Shown here: positions 6,781 through 12,859 of the stretch, piece by piece
Layout of the letters: every line of letters begins with the position of its first letter
Position numbering within the stretch: position 1 is the first letter of the stretch
Origin: Chloroflexota bacterium
Lineage (GTDB): Bacteria > Chloroflexota > Anaerolineae > Anaerolineales > UBA11657
Assembly (NCBI GenBank): GCA_003670425.1
Contig: QWRL01000039.1
Coordinates: 1 to 13,919, forward strand
DNA: 13,919 nucleotides
Direction: 5' to 3'
Translations under genes and position numbers: made by a program
Notes under the pieces: model-generated
Told to the model about the DNA's origin: nothing
Seen by the model: the letters and a program-made list of their open reading frames with translations, nothing else
The model's database searches: none

Positions 6781-6794
6781 ATTTACGGTAAATT
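6780..6794. promoter_or_regulatory. 15-bp palindrome, candidate operator upstream of flgM
   Basis: AATTTACGGTAAATT is a perfect inverted repeat with 7-base arms around a central G, starting at the last base of the flgG stop codon. It lies about 24 bases upstream of the sigma-28 -35 element in an AT-rich intergenic stretch that differs from the GC-rich genes. A one-base centre makes it unlikely as an RNA hairpin terminator and more like a protein-binding site. The binding protein is unknown. Confidence 0.4.
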
Positions 6795-6818
6795 AGGCAA
6801 TTAATGGCACATTTCAAG

Positions 6819-6845
6819 TCAAGCATCGCATATAATTGCCGATAC
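6819..6845 (+). promoter_or_regulatory. Sigma-28 (FliA) promoter for flgM-flgN-flgK-flgL-fliW-csrA
   Basis: TCAA (6819-6822), a spacer of exactly 15 bases, and GCCGATAC (6838-6845) match the sigma-28 consensus TAAA-N15-GCCGATAA with two mismatches. It lies 47 bases upstream of the flgM start. A perfect TATAAT at 6831-6836 overlaps the spacer and could serve the main sigma factor, but no good -35 stands 16-18 bases before it. Late genes behind a FliA promoter is the standard logic: FlgM export after hook completion frees FliA, which then raises junction-protein synthesis. Confidence 0.75.
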
Positions 6846-6892
6846 CATGGGAGAAGTAAAGCCGCACTAACCGGCCTTCAAAGGAAACAAAA

Positions 6893-7198
6893 ATGGATGT
6901 AACCCTAAACCCCGCAAGTTCCGACCCGCGCATTAACGGCTCTCCGTTGGCTGCGGCTGGAACGCAAGCCGTAACCGATGCAGCCGCTACCAGCCGGCCG
7001 GCAGTTGGCCAGCTGGCAGCTGACCAGGCCACGCTGTCTGATCGGGCGCGCACGCTCGGCAAGGCACGCGCGGAGTTTGACCGGACCGCGAGCGCCCAAT
7101 CTGACCGCGTTTCGCAGTTGCGCGCCCAGGTCCAGACTGGTACATACCGCGTGGATGACGACGCGCTGGCGCGTGCGCTACTGCCCGTAGTGAAATGA
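6893..7198 (+). CDS. flgM: FlgM, anti-sigma-28 factor
   Basis: FlgM binds FliA and holds late flagellar genes off until the hook is complete and FlgM is exported through the basal body. The 101 residues have a low-complexity, probably disordered N-terminal half (Ala/Thr/Ser-rich) and the conserved C-terminal sigma-binding helices: DRVSQLRAQVQTGTYRVD at 71-88, followed by ALARALLPVV. This matches the family pattern RxxxVxxLKxxVxxGTYxVD. AAGGAA at 6881-6886 precedes ATG 6893. The gene is first behind the sigma-28 promoter, so it is under negative feedback by its own target. Its TGA overlaps the flgN start (ATGA, 7195-7198). Confidence 0.92.
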   Translation: MDVTLNPASSDPRINGSPLAAAGTQAVTDAAATSRPAVGQLAADQATLSDRARTLGKARAEFDRTASAQSDRVSQLRAQVQTGTYRVDDDALARALLPVVK

Positions 7199-7701
7199 AC
7201 CAGAGTTTTGCCAGCCAGCTTGAAGCCGGGCTGGCCGCGGAGTTAGCCGCGCTTGAAAATTTTGTTGACCTGACCATTCAGGAGCGCCAGGTTCTGCGCC
7301 GGGACGACCCGGTGGCACTGGACCAAATTGTGCGTGGCAAGGCGCGCCAGCTTGCAGACATTTCCCTCATAGAAGCGCAGCAGCGCGAGCGCCTTGAACA
7401 ATGGCAGCCCGTTGGCGCACCGGAAGGCGGCTTGCGCCACGTGTCGGATTGGCTGCCATTTTTGGATGAGCAGGCCAGTGCGCGGGTGGGCGGACTGCGG
7501 GACGCCATGCTGCGCCACCTGGAGCGCGTGCGCGAGATCAATCACGGCAACCGCGCGTTGATTGAAGATGCGCTGCAGCGCAACACAGCTTTACATGACT
7601 TTATTGCCCGGCTGGTTGCAAACCCGCCGACTTACTCTGCTCCCGGCTTGCCCCCTGCGCTGGCCTCGCAGAGCGCTCACTTGGTGGACCTCAGCGGCTA
7701 A
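7195..7701 (+). CDS. flgN: FlgN-type export chaperone for FlgK and FlgL
   Basis: FlgN chaperones the junction proteins FlgK and FlgL and delivers them to FlhA. The 168-residue product is almost entirely helical in appearance, with heptad-like stretches at about 8-70 (LEAGLAAELAALENFVDLT, QERQVLRRDDPVALDQIV, KARQLADIS) and about 95-140 (LRDAMLRHLERVREINHGNR, LIEDALQR). These match the FlgN layout, including the N-terminal 'L..E...L..L..LL..E...L' and the central 'xxNRxLIxxxL' element. Sequence identity in this family is low, so position between flgM and flgK carries much of the weight. The start overlaps the flgM stop. Confidence 0.85.
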   Translation: MNQSFASQLEAGLAAELAALENFVDLTIQERQVLRRDDPVALDQIVRGKARQLADISLIEAQQRERLEQWQPVGAPEGGLRHVSDWLPFLDEQASARVGGLRDAMLRHLERVREINHGNRALIEDALQRNTALHDFIARLVANPPTYSAPGLPPALASQSAHLVDLSG

Positions 7702-7716
7702 ACACCGCTGCGGATT

Positions 7717-7735
7717 GCCGCCCCGCGGGGGTGGC
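7717..7735 (+). other. GC-rich hairpin between flgN and flgK
   Basis: GCCGCCCC (7717-7724) pairs with GGGGTGGC (7728-7735) across a GCG loop, an 8-bp stem with one G-U pair. There is no U-run after it, so it is not a normal intrinsic terminator. It lies 18 bases before the flgK start, where no Shine-Dalgarno is visible. It could affect processing, mRNA stability or flgK translation. Confidence 0.45.
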
Positions 7736-7753
7736 GCTCAAACTGAATAAAAA

Positions 7754-9298
7754 ATGGCGAACCTGATCTTTGGTGGAATTCAAACCGCGCTAACCGCGCT
7801 GCGCGCACAGCAGCAGGCGCAGCTGGTGGCTGACCACAACGTGGCCAATGCCAACACGCCGGGCTATACGCGCCAGGAAGCAGTGCTGGGCACGCGCAGT
7901 CCGCTCTCTCCGGTGGCATTTGACCGCGGATCCGGCGGCGCAATGCAGATGGGGCAGGGCGCGCAGGTGGAGCTTACGCGCCGCATGGCCTATGACTTCT
8001 ACGATGACCGCCTGCGCACGGAGCTATCGGTGGAGAAGCAGTGGCAGGAGCGCGCCGATGTGCTGCGCCATGTGGAAGCGATGCTGCCGGAAAAAGACGG
8101 CTCCGGCATTGCGGACCGCTTAAGCGAGTTCTGGAGCAGCTGGCAGCAGCTCTCCACTGATTCCGCCGACCCGGCGGTGCGCCGCGCTGTGCGCGATGCC
8201 GGCGTGCGCCTCTCGCAATCCATCAATGAGCGCGCCGATGGGCTTGTAAACTTCCAACGCTACCAGGATGCGCGCCTCGGCCGGCTGGTGGAAGAAGTGA
8301 ACCAGGCCGCAGGGCGCCTTTCAAAACTCAACGAGCGCATTGTGGTTGCGTTCAAAGCGGACAACCAGCCCAATGACCTGCTGGATGAGCGTGACCGGCT
8401 GCGCAGCCAGCTATCGGAGCTGACCGGCTCCACTTCCTATATACAGAACGACGGTAGTGCAGTTGTATCGATCGGGCGGCATGTGCTGGTGGCACGCGAC
8501 CGGGCGCAGTTGCTGCAGGCCGTGAACCCGCCGGTGACGGCCGCGCCTGCGCCGCCGGCAGTTCCACCCGCAGCGGGCGGTGCAGCACCCGTACCGGCAG
8601 CGCCCGCGCCCGCTGGCACCGTAAGTGGCCATCTGCGCCAGCTGCAATGGGAAGACGGGCAGGCAGCTGAGGTAAAGATGGGTACGATAGGCGGCCTGCT
8701 GGTGGGCCGTGACAAAGAAGTTGTGGCGCGCATAAATGCGCTGGAGCGCCTCAGCAACACGCTGCGCAGTGAAGTCAACGCCGTGCACAAGACCGGGTTT
8801 GGTTTGCCGCCGGCCAACACCACCGGCCAGGAATTTTTTGTGGGCAACGGTGCTGCGCAGCTGGCGGTGAACCCGCTGCTGGAGGCGAATGTGGGCGGAG
8901 TGGCGGCAGCAGCTGCCACAGCTTCGCCGGGCGATGGCAGCCTCGCGCTGAAGATCTCCCAGTTGGAAAGCCGGCTGATGATGGATGCGGAAGGTACGCG
9001 CGTGCCCGCCGGCACCGAAGCGCTTGGAGCCACACGCACCATTCAGGAGTCTTGGGCGGATGCTGTGGCCGCGCTGGGCGCAGATGCGGTGCGCGCACAA
9101 CGGGAACTGGACAGCCATTCCATGATTGTTGAACAGCTTACAACCCAAAAAGATTCAGTGACGGGGGTGTCGTTGGATGAAGAAGCTGCGCGGGTGATGC
9201 GCTCGCAGCGCGCTTATCAGGCAGCGGCGCGCGTGCTAACCAACTTTGACCAGATGGCCGAAGAAGTGGTGCTGCGCCTGGGCATGGTAGGCCGCTAA
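7754..9298 (+). CDS. flgK: FlgK, hook-filament junction protein 1
   Basis: FlgK (HAP1) joins hook to filament and is exported with FlgN. The 514 residues begin with the axial-protein signature FGGIQTALTALRAQQQAQLV and the HNVANANTPGYTRQE box (about 28-42). A DRLSEFWSSWQQLSTDSADP segment (121-140) and the NDLLDERDRLRSQLSEL block (207-223) are characteristic. The C-terminus has VSLDEEAARVMRSQRAYQAA and ends RLGMVGR, as in other FlgK. A Pro/Ala-rich insert at about 258-288 is unusual and looks like a flexible linker in the surface domain. ATG 7754 has no good Shine-Dalgarno; initiation may rely on coupling with flgN or on the nearby hairpin. Confidence 0.94.
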   Translation: MANLIFGGIQTALTALRAQQQAQLVADHNVANANTPGYTRQEAVLGTRSPLSPVAFDRGSGGAMQMGQGAQVELTRRMAYDFYDDRLRTELSVEKQWQERADVLRHVEAMLPEKDGSGIADRLSEFWSSWQQLSTDSADPAVRRAVRDAGVRLSQSINERADGLVNFQRYQDARLGRLVEEVNQAAGRLSKLNERIVVAFKADNQPNDLLDERDRLRSQLSELTGSTSYIQNDGSAVVSIGRHVLVARDRAQLLQAVNPPVTAAPAPPAVPPAAGGAAPVPAAPAPAGTVSGHLRQLQWEDGQAAEVKMGTIGGLLVGRDKEVVARINALERLSNTLRSEVNAVHKTGFGLPPANTTGQEFFVGNGAAQLAVNPLLEANVGGVAAAAATASPGDGSLALKISQLESRLMMDAEGTRVPAGTEALGATRTIQESWADAVAALGADAVRAQRELDSHSMIVEQLTTQKDSVTGVSLDEEAARVMRSQRAYQAAARVLTNFDQMAEEVVLRLGMVGR

Positions 9299-9326
9299 CG
9301 CCCGCGGCTAAGGGCAGATAACAACC

Positions 9327-10238
9327 ATGCGCGTTACCAACCAGATGATGTATGCGGATGTACTTGCCAACCTGCAAGCACATGGCAAAAAGCTCGCGCG
9401 TTTGCAGGTGGAAGCCGGCGACGGCAAGAAGCTGCACATGCCGTCGGACAATTTTGTGGCCATGGGCGATGCGCTAACTTTGCGCGGCGCCATTCAATCC
9501 AACCAAACCTACCTGAACAATATATCCACCGCGCGCGAATTTTTGTCCGCGTCCGCCTCGGCGATGGACGGGCTTGCGACCATAATTCAAAGTGGGTTGG
9601 CGCTTGTTGTGCGGTCTGCCTCGGACACGTTTGGTGCCACTGAGCGCGAAACGTACGCCAAGCAGGTGGACAACCTGGTGCAAGAAGCAGTCAACGTGCT
9701 CAATTCCACGCATCGCGAGCAGTATGTGTTTAGCGGTTTTAAGACCACCACGCAGGCTTACACCGCCGTGGAAGTTCAAAAGGCGATTGGCTCCGCAAAA
9801 TACAACGGGGACGCTGGATTGCGAAAGGTGGAGATTGAGCGCGGCCAGACGATTTCGATGAATGTGCTGCTAAGCCAGGAGCTGCCAGACTTGAAGATTG
9901 CACCGGCGCGCATGCTGTCCACGCTTGTGAATTTGCGTGACGCGCTGCGCAAGGGTGGTGCGCCAGACGTGAATTTTCAGATTGGCGAACTGCAGGGAGA
10001 TTTGGACGCCACCGTGCGCGTGATTGGCGACGTCGGCGGCCGCTTGCAGCGCCTGACAGCAACCCAGGACCGGCTGGAGAAGGTTCAGATCGGATTGAGC
10101 AACACGCTGCAGACCGCCGAAGACCGGCCTATGGCGCAGGCCGTGCTGGCTTTGAAGGAAGAAGAGACCGTGTATCAGGCAGCGCTCGCCACGGCGGGTG
10201 CGCTCAACCGCAATACACTCTTCGACTACCTGCGCTAA
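9327..10238 (+). CDS. flgL: FlgL, hook-filament junction protein 3
   Basis: FlgL (HAP3) is the second junction protein, placed between FlgK and the flagellin filament. The 303 residues start MRVTNQMMYADVLANLQAHG, followed by KLARLQVEAGDGKKLHMPSD (the family's LxxxLSSGKRIxxPSDDP box, here ending in PSDN at about 39-42). The middle has REQYVFSGFKTTTQAY, the typical Y.F.G..T..... motif. The C-terminus ends ALATAGALNRNTLFDYLR, like the family's TSLLDFL. A weak AAGGG precedes ATG 9327. The stop is one base away from the fliW ATG. No flagellin or fliD gene is present in the window, so the filament genes are elsewhere. Confidence 0.92.
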   Translation: MRVTNQMMYADVLANLQAHGKKLARLQVEAGDGKKLHMPSDNFVAMGDALTLRGAIQSNQTYLNNISTAREFLSASASAMDGLATIIQSGLALVVRSASDTFGATERETYAKQVDNLVQEAVNVLNSTHREQYVFSGFKTTTQAYTAVEVQKAIGSAKYNGDAGLRKVEIERGQTISMNVLLSQELPDLKIAPARMLSTLVNLRDALRKGGAPDVNFQIGELQGDLDATVRVIGDVGGRLQRLTATQDRLEKVQIGLSNTLQTAEDRPMAQAVLALKEEETVYQAALATAGALNRNTLFDYLR

Positions 10239-10239
10239 T

Positions 10240-10686
10240 ATGCAAACAACAGCCGCGGGGATTGCGCCGCTAAACGGCGTAGAGGGCGCTACCGCAATTG
10301 CGGTGCACTTCAGCGGCGGCTTAGTGGGCTGCGCAGACTGGGAGCACTTTGACGTTGTAACCGACGCTGAACTTTCCCCGCTGTACTTGATCAACTGCCA
10401 GGATGACCCCAGCATTGGCTTCATTGGCGCAGACCCCACAGTCTTCAAGCCGGACTTCTGCCTCGAGCTGACGGCGGAAGATGAGGCGCAGTTGGGCTAC
10501 CCGGAATTTGGCGACCTGCTGGTGCTGGCCATCATTACGCCTGCCAGCAGCCTCGGCAGCACTGCTGAACCATCAACCAGCGCCACCCTCAACCTGCTGG
10601 GCCCGCTGGTGATAAACCTGCAGCGCGGCATCGGGCGCCAGGTCATCCAGTCTGAATACACTGCGCATTATCCGTTGGGCGCGTAG
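10240..10686 (+). CDS. fliW: FliW, flagellar assembly factor and CsrA antagonist
   Basis: FliW binds flagellin and, when free, binds CsrA and blocks its repression of flagellin mRNA. The 148-residue product fits the usual size of 130-150. Visible family blocks are the N-terminal VHFSGGLVGCADWEHFDVV region, LYLINCQDDPSIGFIGADP, and the C-terminal ATLNLLGPLVINLQRGIGRQ with VIQSEYTAHYPL, corresponding to the 'TxNLxAPIxIN...GxQxVL...Y..RxPL' signature. I chose ATG 10240 just after the flgL stop; an upstream TTG frame inside flgL would add 14 unrelated residues. No Shine-Dalgarno is visible, so translation probably depends on reinitiation after flgL. csrA follows after 5 bases. Confidence 0.92.
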   Translation: MQTTAAGIAPLNGVEGATAIAVHFSGGLVGCADWEHFDVVTDAELSPLYLINCQDDPSIGFIGADPTVFKPDFCLELTAEDEAQLGYPEFGDLLVLAIITPASSLGSTAEPSTSATLNLLGPLVINLQRGIGRQVIQSEYTAHYPLGA

Positions 10687-10691
10687 CCAGT

Positions 10692-10949
10692 ATGCTGGTA
10701 CTCACGCGGCGGGTAGACGAGGGCCTGAACATCGGCGGCGAAATTACCGTGCGAATTCTGGCCATCGATGGCGACCGGGTAAAACTGGGTGTGGTGGCGC
10801 CGCGCACTGTGACAATTCTGCGCGATGAACTTTGCCAGCGGGTGCGCAATGAGAACACTGCGGCCAGCATTCCGGCCGCCGAGCGCGCCGCAGTTGCCCG
10901 CTCGCTAAAGTTTCTGGTGCAGCCGGCTGCCAAAACAGACGGCAGTTAG
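10692..10949 (+). CDS. csrA: CsrA, RNA-binding translational regulator with long C-terminal tail
   Basis: CsrA dimers bind GGA motifs in mRNA leaders and usually repress translation, in flagellated Gram-positives chiefly that of flagellin. The 85 residues open with MLVLTRRVDEGLNIGGEITV and include VKLGVVAPRTVTILRDEL; the RNA-binding residues L4, R6 and R44 are in place. The C-terminal tail (about 55-85) is longer than the 61-residue E. coli type. Extended C-termini occur in CsrA proteins that are controlled by FliW, in keeping with fliW directly upstream. The gene is the last of the flgM transcription unit before a hairpin and a separate promoter. Confidence 0.96.
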   Translation: MLVLTRRVDEGLNIGGEITVRILAIDGDRVKLGVVAPRTVTILRDELCQRVRNENTAASIPAAERAAVARSLKFLVQPAAKTDGS

Positions 10950-10958
10950 CCACCGCGT

Positions 10959-10974
10959 GCGCCGCTTGCGGCGC
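10959..10974. other. GC-rich perfect inverted repeat after csrA
   Basis: GCGCCGC-TT-GCGGCGC has 7-base arms. It starts 9 bases after the csrA stop and has no T-run, so it is at best a weak terminator or mRNA-end stabiliser. Its right arm overlaps the -35 element of the next promoter, so it could also be a protein-binding site. Confidence 0.45.
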
Positions 10975-10994
10975 AGTGCCAACATCGCTATAAT
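10966..10994 (+). promoter_or_regulatory. Housekeeping-type promoter for the SH3 lipoprotein gene
   Basis: TTGCGG (10966-10971), a 17-base spacer and a perfect TATAAT (10989-10994) form a sigma-70-like promoter. The -35 matches only the TTG half of TTGACA. The -10 context CATCGC-TATAATT is nearly repeated at the flgM promoter (6824-6837). Transcription would start near 11001, leaving a leader of about 70 bases. Confidence 0.6.
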
Positions 10995-11000
10995 TCAGCG

Positions 11001-11069
11001 CAGCCAGTTGCAAATGCAACGGTGCCGGAAGCAAACCCGGCCGGGTGCGGATTAGCGCCGGAGGACAGT
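11001..11069 (+). promoter_or_regulatory. Structured GGA-rich 5' leader of the lipoprotein gene (possible CsrA target)
   Basis: The leader holds a hairpin GTTGC-AAAT-GCAAC (11007-11020) and a second possible stem, GCCGG (11024-11028) with CCGGC (11037-11041). The same CCGGC could instead pair with GCCGG at 11057-11061, which overlaps the ribosome site, so two exclusive folds are possible. GGA triplets lie at 11027, 11049, 11060 and 11063, the last two in the Shine-Dalgarno itself. GGA motifs at the ribosome site are the typical CsrA target, and csrA is the gene just upstream. No known riboswitch class was recognised. Confidence 0.4.
11060..11065 (+). promoter_or_regulatory. Ribosome-binding site fixing the GTG start at 11070
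   Basis: GGAGGA lies four bases before GTG 11070. It is the strongest Shine-Dalgarno in the window. It decides for a start that places the signal peptide at the N-terminus, rather than the earlier in-frame GTG at 11022. Confidence 0.75.
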
Positions 11070-11432
11070 GTGCCCCAAAAATTTATAATTCAAAGTTTTA
11101 GGCTGTGTTTGGCATTGGTGCTGCTGGCGGGCTGCTCTGGCGCGGCGAAGAAAGATCCCATCCCGAAGTTCAACAAAGGTGCCCGCATTCGTGTACAACC
11201 CCATGATGAGTCCCCCAGCATTATCATGTACTCAGTCTGCATGGTGCAAGAGGGCATAGTGGTGGGTGTGGCCGGGCGCAGCGATGAGACTGTTGTTTTG
11301 GATCGCATGTTGCGCTTCAAGGCGCCGGACGGCGAAGAGCGGGCGTGCACCGGCGAAATGTGGTGGTACAAAGTTCAAGCGGGCGAACCCGCAGCAACCG
11401 GCTGGCTGATGGAGAGGGACCTCGCCAAATAG
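11070..11432 (+). CDS. Small lipoprotein with bacterial SH3-like domain
   Basis: The 120-residue product begins with a lipoprotein signal: a short charged start, a hydrophobic core (about 12-19) and the lipobox LAGC at 19-22, so Cys22 would be lipidated and the protein held on the outer face of the membrane. The rest (about 34-120) looks like a bacterial SH3 domain: GARIRVQPHDESPSI, a central strand with MVQEGIVVGVAG, then EMWWYKVQAGE and TGWLMERDL, matching the 'WWxV....GxxGWV...yL' ending of SH3b domains, which often contact peptidoglycan. No enzyme domain is attached. It has its own promoter and terminator, so it is not firmly part of the flagellar unit. A wall-associated role is inferred. 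Confidence 0.8.
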   Translation: MPQKFIIQSFRLCLALVLLAGCSGAAKKDPIPKFNKGARIRVQPHDESPSIIMYSVCMVQEGIVVGVAGRSDETVVLDRMLRFKAPDGEERACTGEMWWYKVQAGEPAATGWLMERDLAK

Positions 11433-11454
11433 GCCCAGGGCCGCATGTAACAAC

Positions 11455-11490
11455 AAGCAAAAACCTCCCGCTTACGGGAGGTTTTTGCTT
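11455..11490. terminator. Strong bidirectional intrinsic terminator
   Basis: A perfect 16-bp stem (11455-11470 with 11475-11490) closes a CTTA loop. The core CCTCCCG/CGGGAGG is flanked by A-run and T-run, so either strand gives a GC hairpin followed by a U-tract. It separates the rightward lipoprotein gene from the convergent leftward flgE gene and should end both transcripts. Confidence 0.95.
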
Positions 11491-11516
11491 TTCTGAATGG
11501 GACCGGTTGCGCGGGA

Positions 11517-12833
11517 TTAGCGCTTCATGTTCAACAGTTCTTGGATCATCTCGTCCGAGGTGGTAACTACGCGGCTGTTGGCCTGGAAGCCGCGCCGCGC
11601 CAAAATCAACTGGGTGAACTCAGTGGAGAGGTCCACATTGGAGCCTTCCACATTGCCGGGCGCCACGGTGCCAAAATTGTCGTCGCCGGCGCGCCCCAGC
11701 TGCTGCTCACCGGAGTTGAGCCACGGGCGCAAATTGTTCTGGCCCACATCCAGCAGCCCGCCGGGGTTTACAAAATTTGCCAGCGCCAGCTGGCCGACTT
11801 CCTTGGAAAGGCCGTTGGAGTAAAGCGCGTACAGCTTGCCTTCGCCGTCAAACTTCATGCCGGTAACCGTGCCTTGGGGCATGCCGTCCTGTTCGCTCTC
11901 GCTCACGGCAGAGGGCTGCGCCAGCTGGTTGATGCTTGAGAAATCCAGCGCCACGGATTGCGCGGCGCTGCCGTTGCTGAGCTGCAGCGTGAGCACACTG
12001 GCGGCACCGGTTTTGATGCCACCATTCGTGTCAAACTCCAGCGCGGCGCTGTCGGCGGTCACGCTGGTGACGGTCTTGTCTGTGGAAGCGGGCTTCCATG
12101 TCCAGCTGCCCGGCACCGTGCCGCGCGTAAACGTGAGCGTAATGTTGTGCGCTTCGCCAAGCGAGTCATATACGGCAACCGTGCTGGTTGTGGTGCCGGC
12201 AGCAGCGGTCAGCACGTCCAAATTACCTTCCACTTTGAGCTTGGTGGTGGCAACGGCTTGCTTGTCCCCCACCGGAATGCGCAGGGCTTGCAGTTGCGGG
12301 GGCGGGGGGGTGGCGCCGGCTGCTGCGGCAGCAGCCGTATCGGTGGCGGTCAGCGCATCCGGATCAGCGCCGGCAGCTGCAGTTTCCGTGGCCGGCGCGG
12401 GCTGGCCGCCGGGTGCGTAGCCCATTACTTTGTAGCCTGATACGGACTGAACCAGGTTGCCATCGACATCCATTTGCAGCTGGCCGTCGCGCGTGAAGGC
12501 CCGCGTGCGTGTGCCGTCGTCGACAATCATGAAGCCGTCGCCGTCAATCGCCACATCCATGGGGCGGCCGGTCTCCTGCAGCGCACCTTGCGTGAACACC
12601 TTGGAGATGCTGCCGATGGACATGCCGGCGCCCACTTGTGAGGCATTGATGCCGCCGAGTGCTTCTGTGGGCGGCGTGCCCGAGCGCTTCAGGTGGCTGA
12701 TGAGTGTTTCGATGTCCACGCGGCTGCGGTGAAAGCCGACGGTGTTAATGTTTGCAAGGTTGTTGGCTACGACATCGGTGTAAGTTTGGTTGCCGGCCAG
12801 GCCGGTTACCGCGCTGTAGAAGGATCTAATCAT
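11517..12833 (-). CDS. flgE: FlgE, flagellar hook protein
   Basis: FlgE polymerises into the hook, the universal joint between rod and filament. The 438 residues start MIRSFYSAVTGLAGNQTYTD with the VANNLANINTVGFHRSR box (22-38). Then come KVFTQGALQETGRPMDVAID (79-97), GDGFMIV and FTRDGQLQMDVDGNLV. A central hook domain (about 205-330) has the VYDSLGEAHNITLTFTRG motif. The C-terminus has NVEGSNVDLSTEFTQLILAR, RGFQANSRVVTTSDEMIQEL. An Ala/Pro-rich insert (about 141-180) sits in the surface region. AAGGA (plus-strand 12841-12845) precedes the ATG. It is last in a leftward fliK-flgD-flgE unit and ends at the shared terminator. Confidence 0.95.
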   Translation of the reverse strand: MIRSFYSAVTGLAGNQTYTDVVANNLANINTVGFHRSRVDIETLISHLKRSGTPPTEALGGINASQVGAGMSIGSISKVFTQGALQETGRPMDVAIDGDGFMIVDDGTRTRAFTRDGQLQMDVDGNLVQSVSGYKVMGYAPGGQPAPATETAAAGADPDALTATDTAAAAAAGATPPPPQLQALRIPVGDKQAVATTKLKVEGNLDVLTAAAGTTTSTVAVYDSLGEAHNITLTFTRGTVPGSWTWKPASTDKTVTSVTADSAALEFDTNGGIKTGAASVLTLQLSNGSAAQSVALDFSSINQLAQPSAVSESEQDGMPQGTVTGMKFDGEGKLYALYSNGLSKEVGQLALANFVNPGGLLDVGQNNLRPWLNSGEQQLGRAGDDNFGTVAPGNVEGSNVDLSTEFTQLILARRGFQANSRVVTTSDEMIQELLNMKR

Positions 12834-12859
12834 TTTGGGTTCCTTGGCGTTGAAGCGGT

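Noticed and set aside
8411..9148. Antisense frames opposite flgK
   Set aside because: Shadow of flgK codon pattern; the flgK frame has full family motifs from end to end.
10198..10239. Upstream TTG start for fliW
   Set aside because: It would overlap flgL by over 40 bases and add residues outside the family; ATG 10240 fits length and motif.
10959..10974. Hairpin after csrA as a strong intrinsic terminator
   Set aside because: No T-run follows the stem, and the loop of two bases would force the stem to open; kept only as an inverted repeat.
11022..11069. GTG 11022 as the start of the SH3 lipoprotein
   Set aside because: It would bury the signal peptide behind 16 residues and lacks a ribosome site; GTG 11070 has GGAGGA before it.
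11001..11069. Leader considered as a cyclic di-GMP or cobalamin riboswitch
   Set aside because: The short leader lacks the conserved GEMM core elements and the B12-box, and is too short for an intact cobalamin aptamer.
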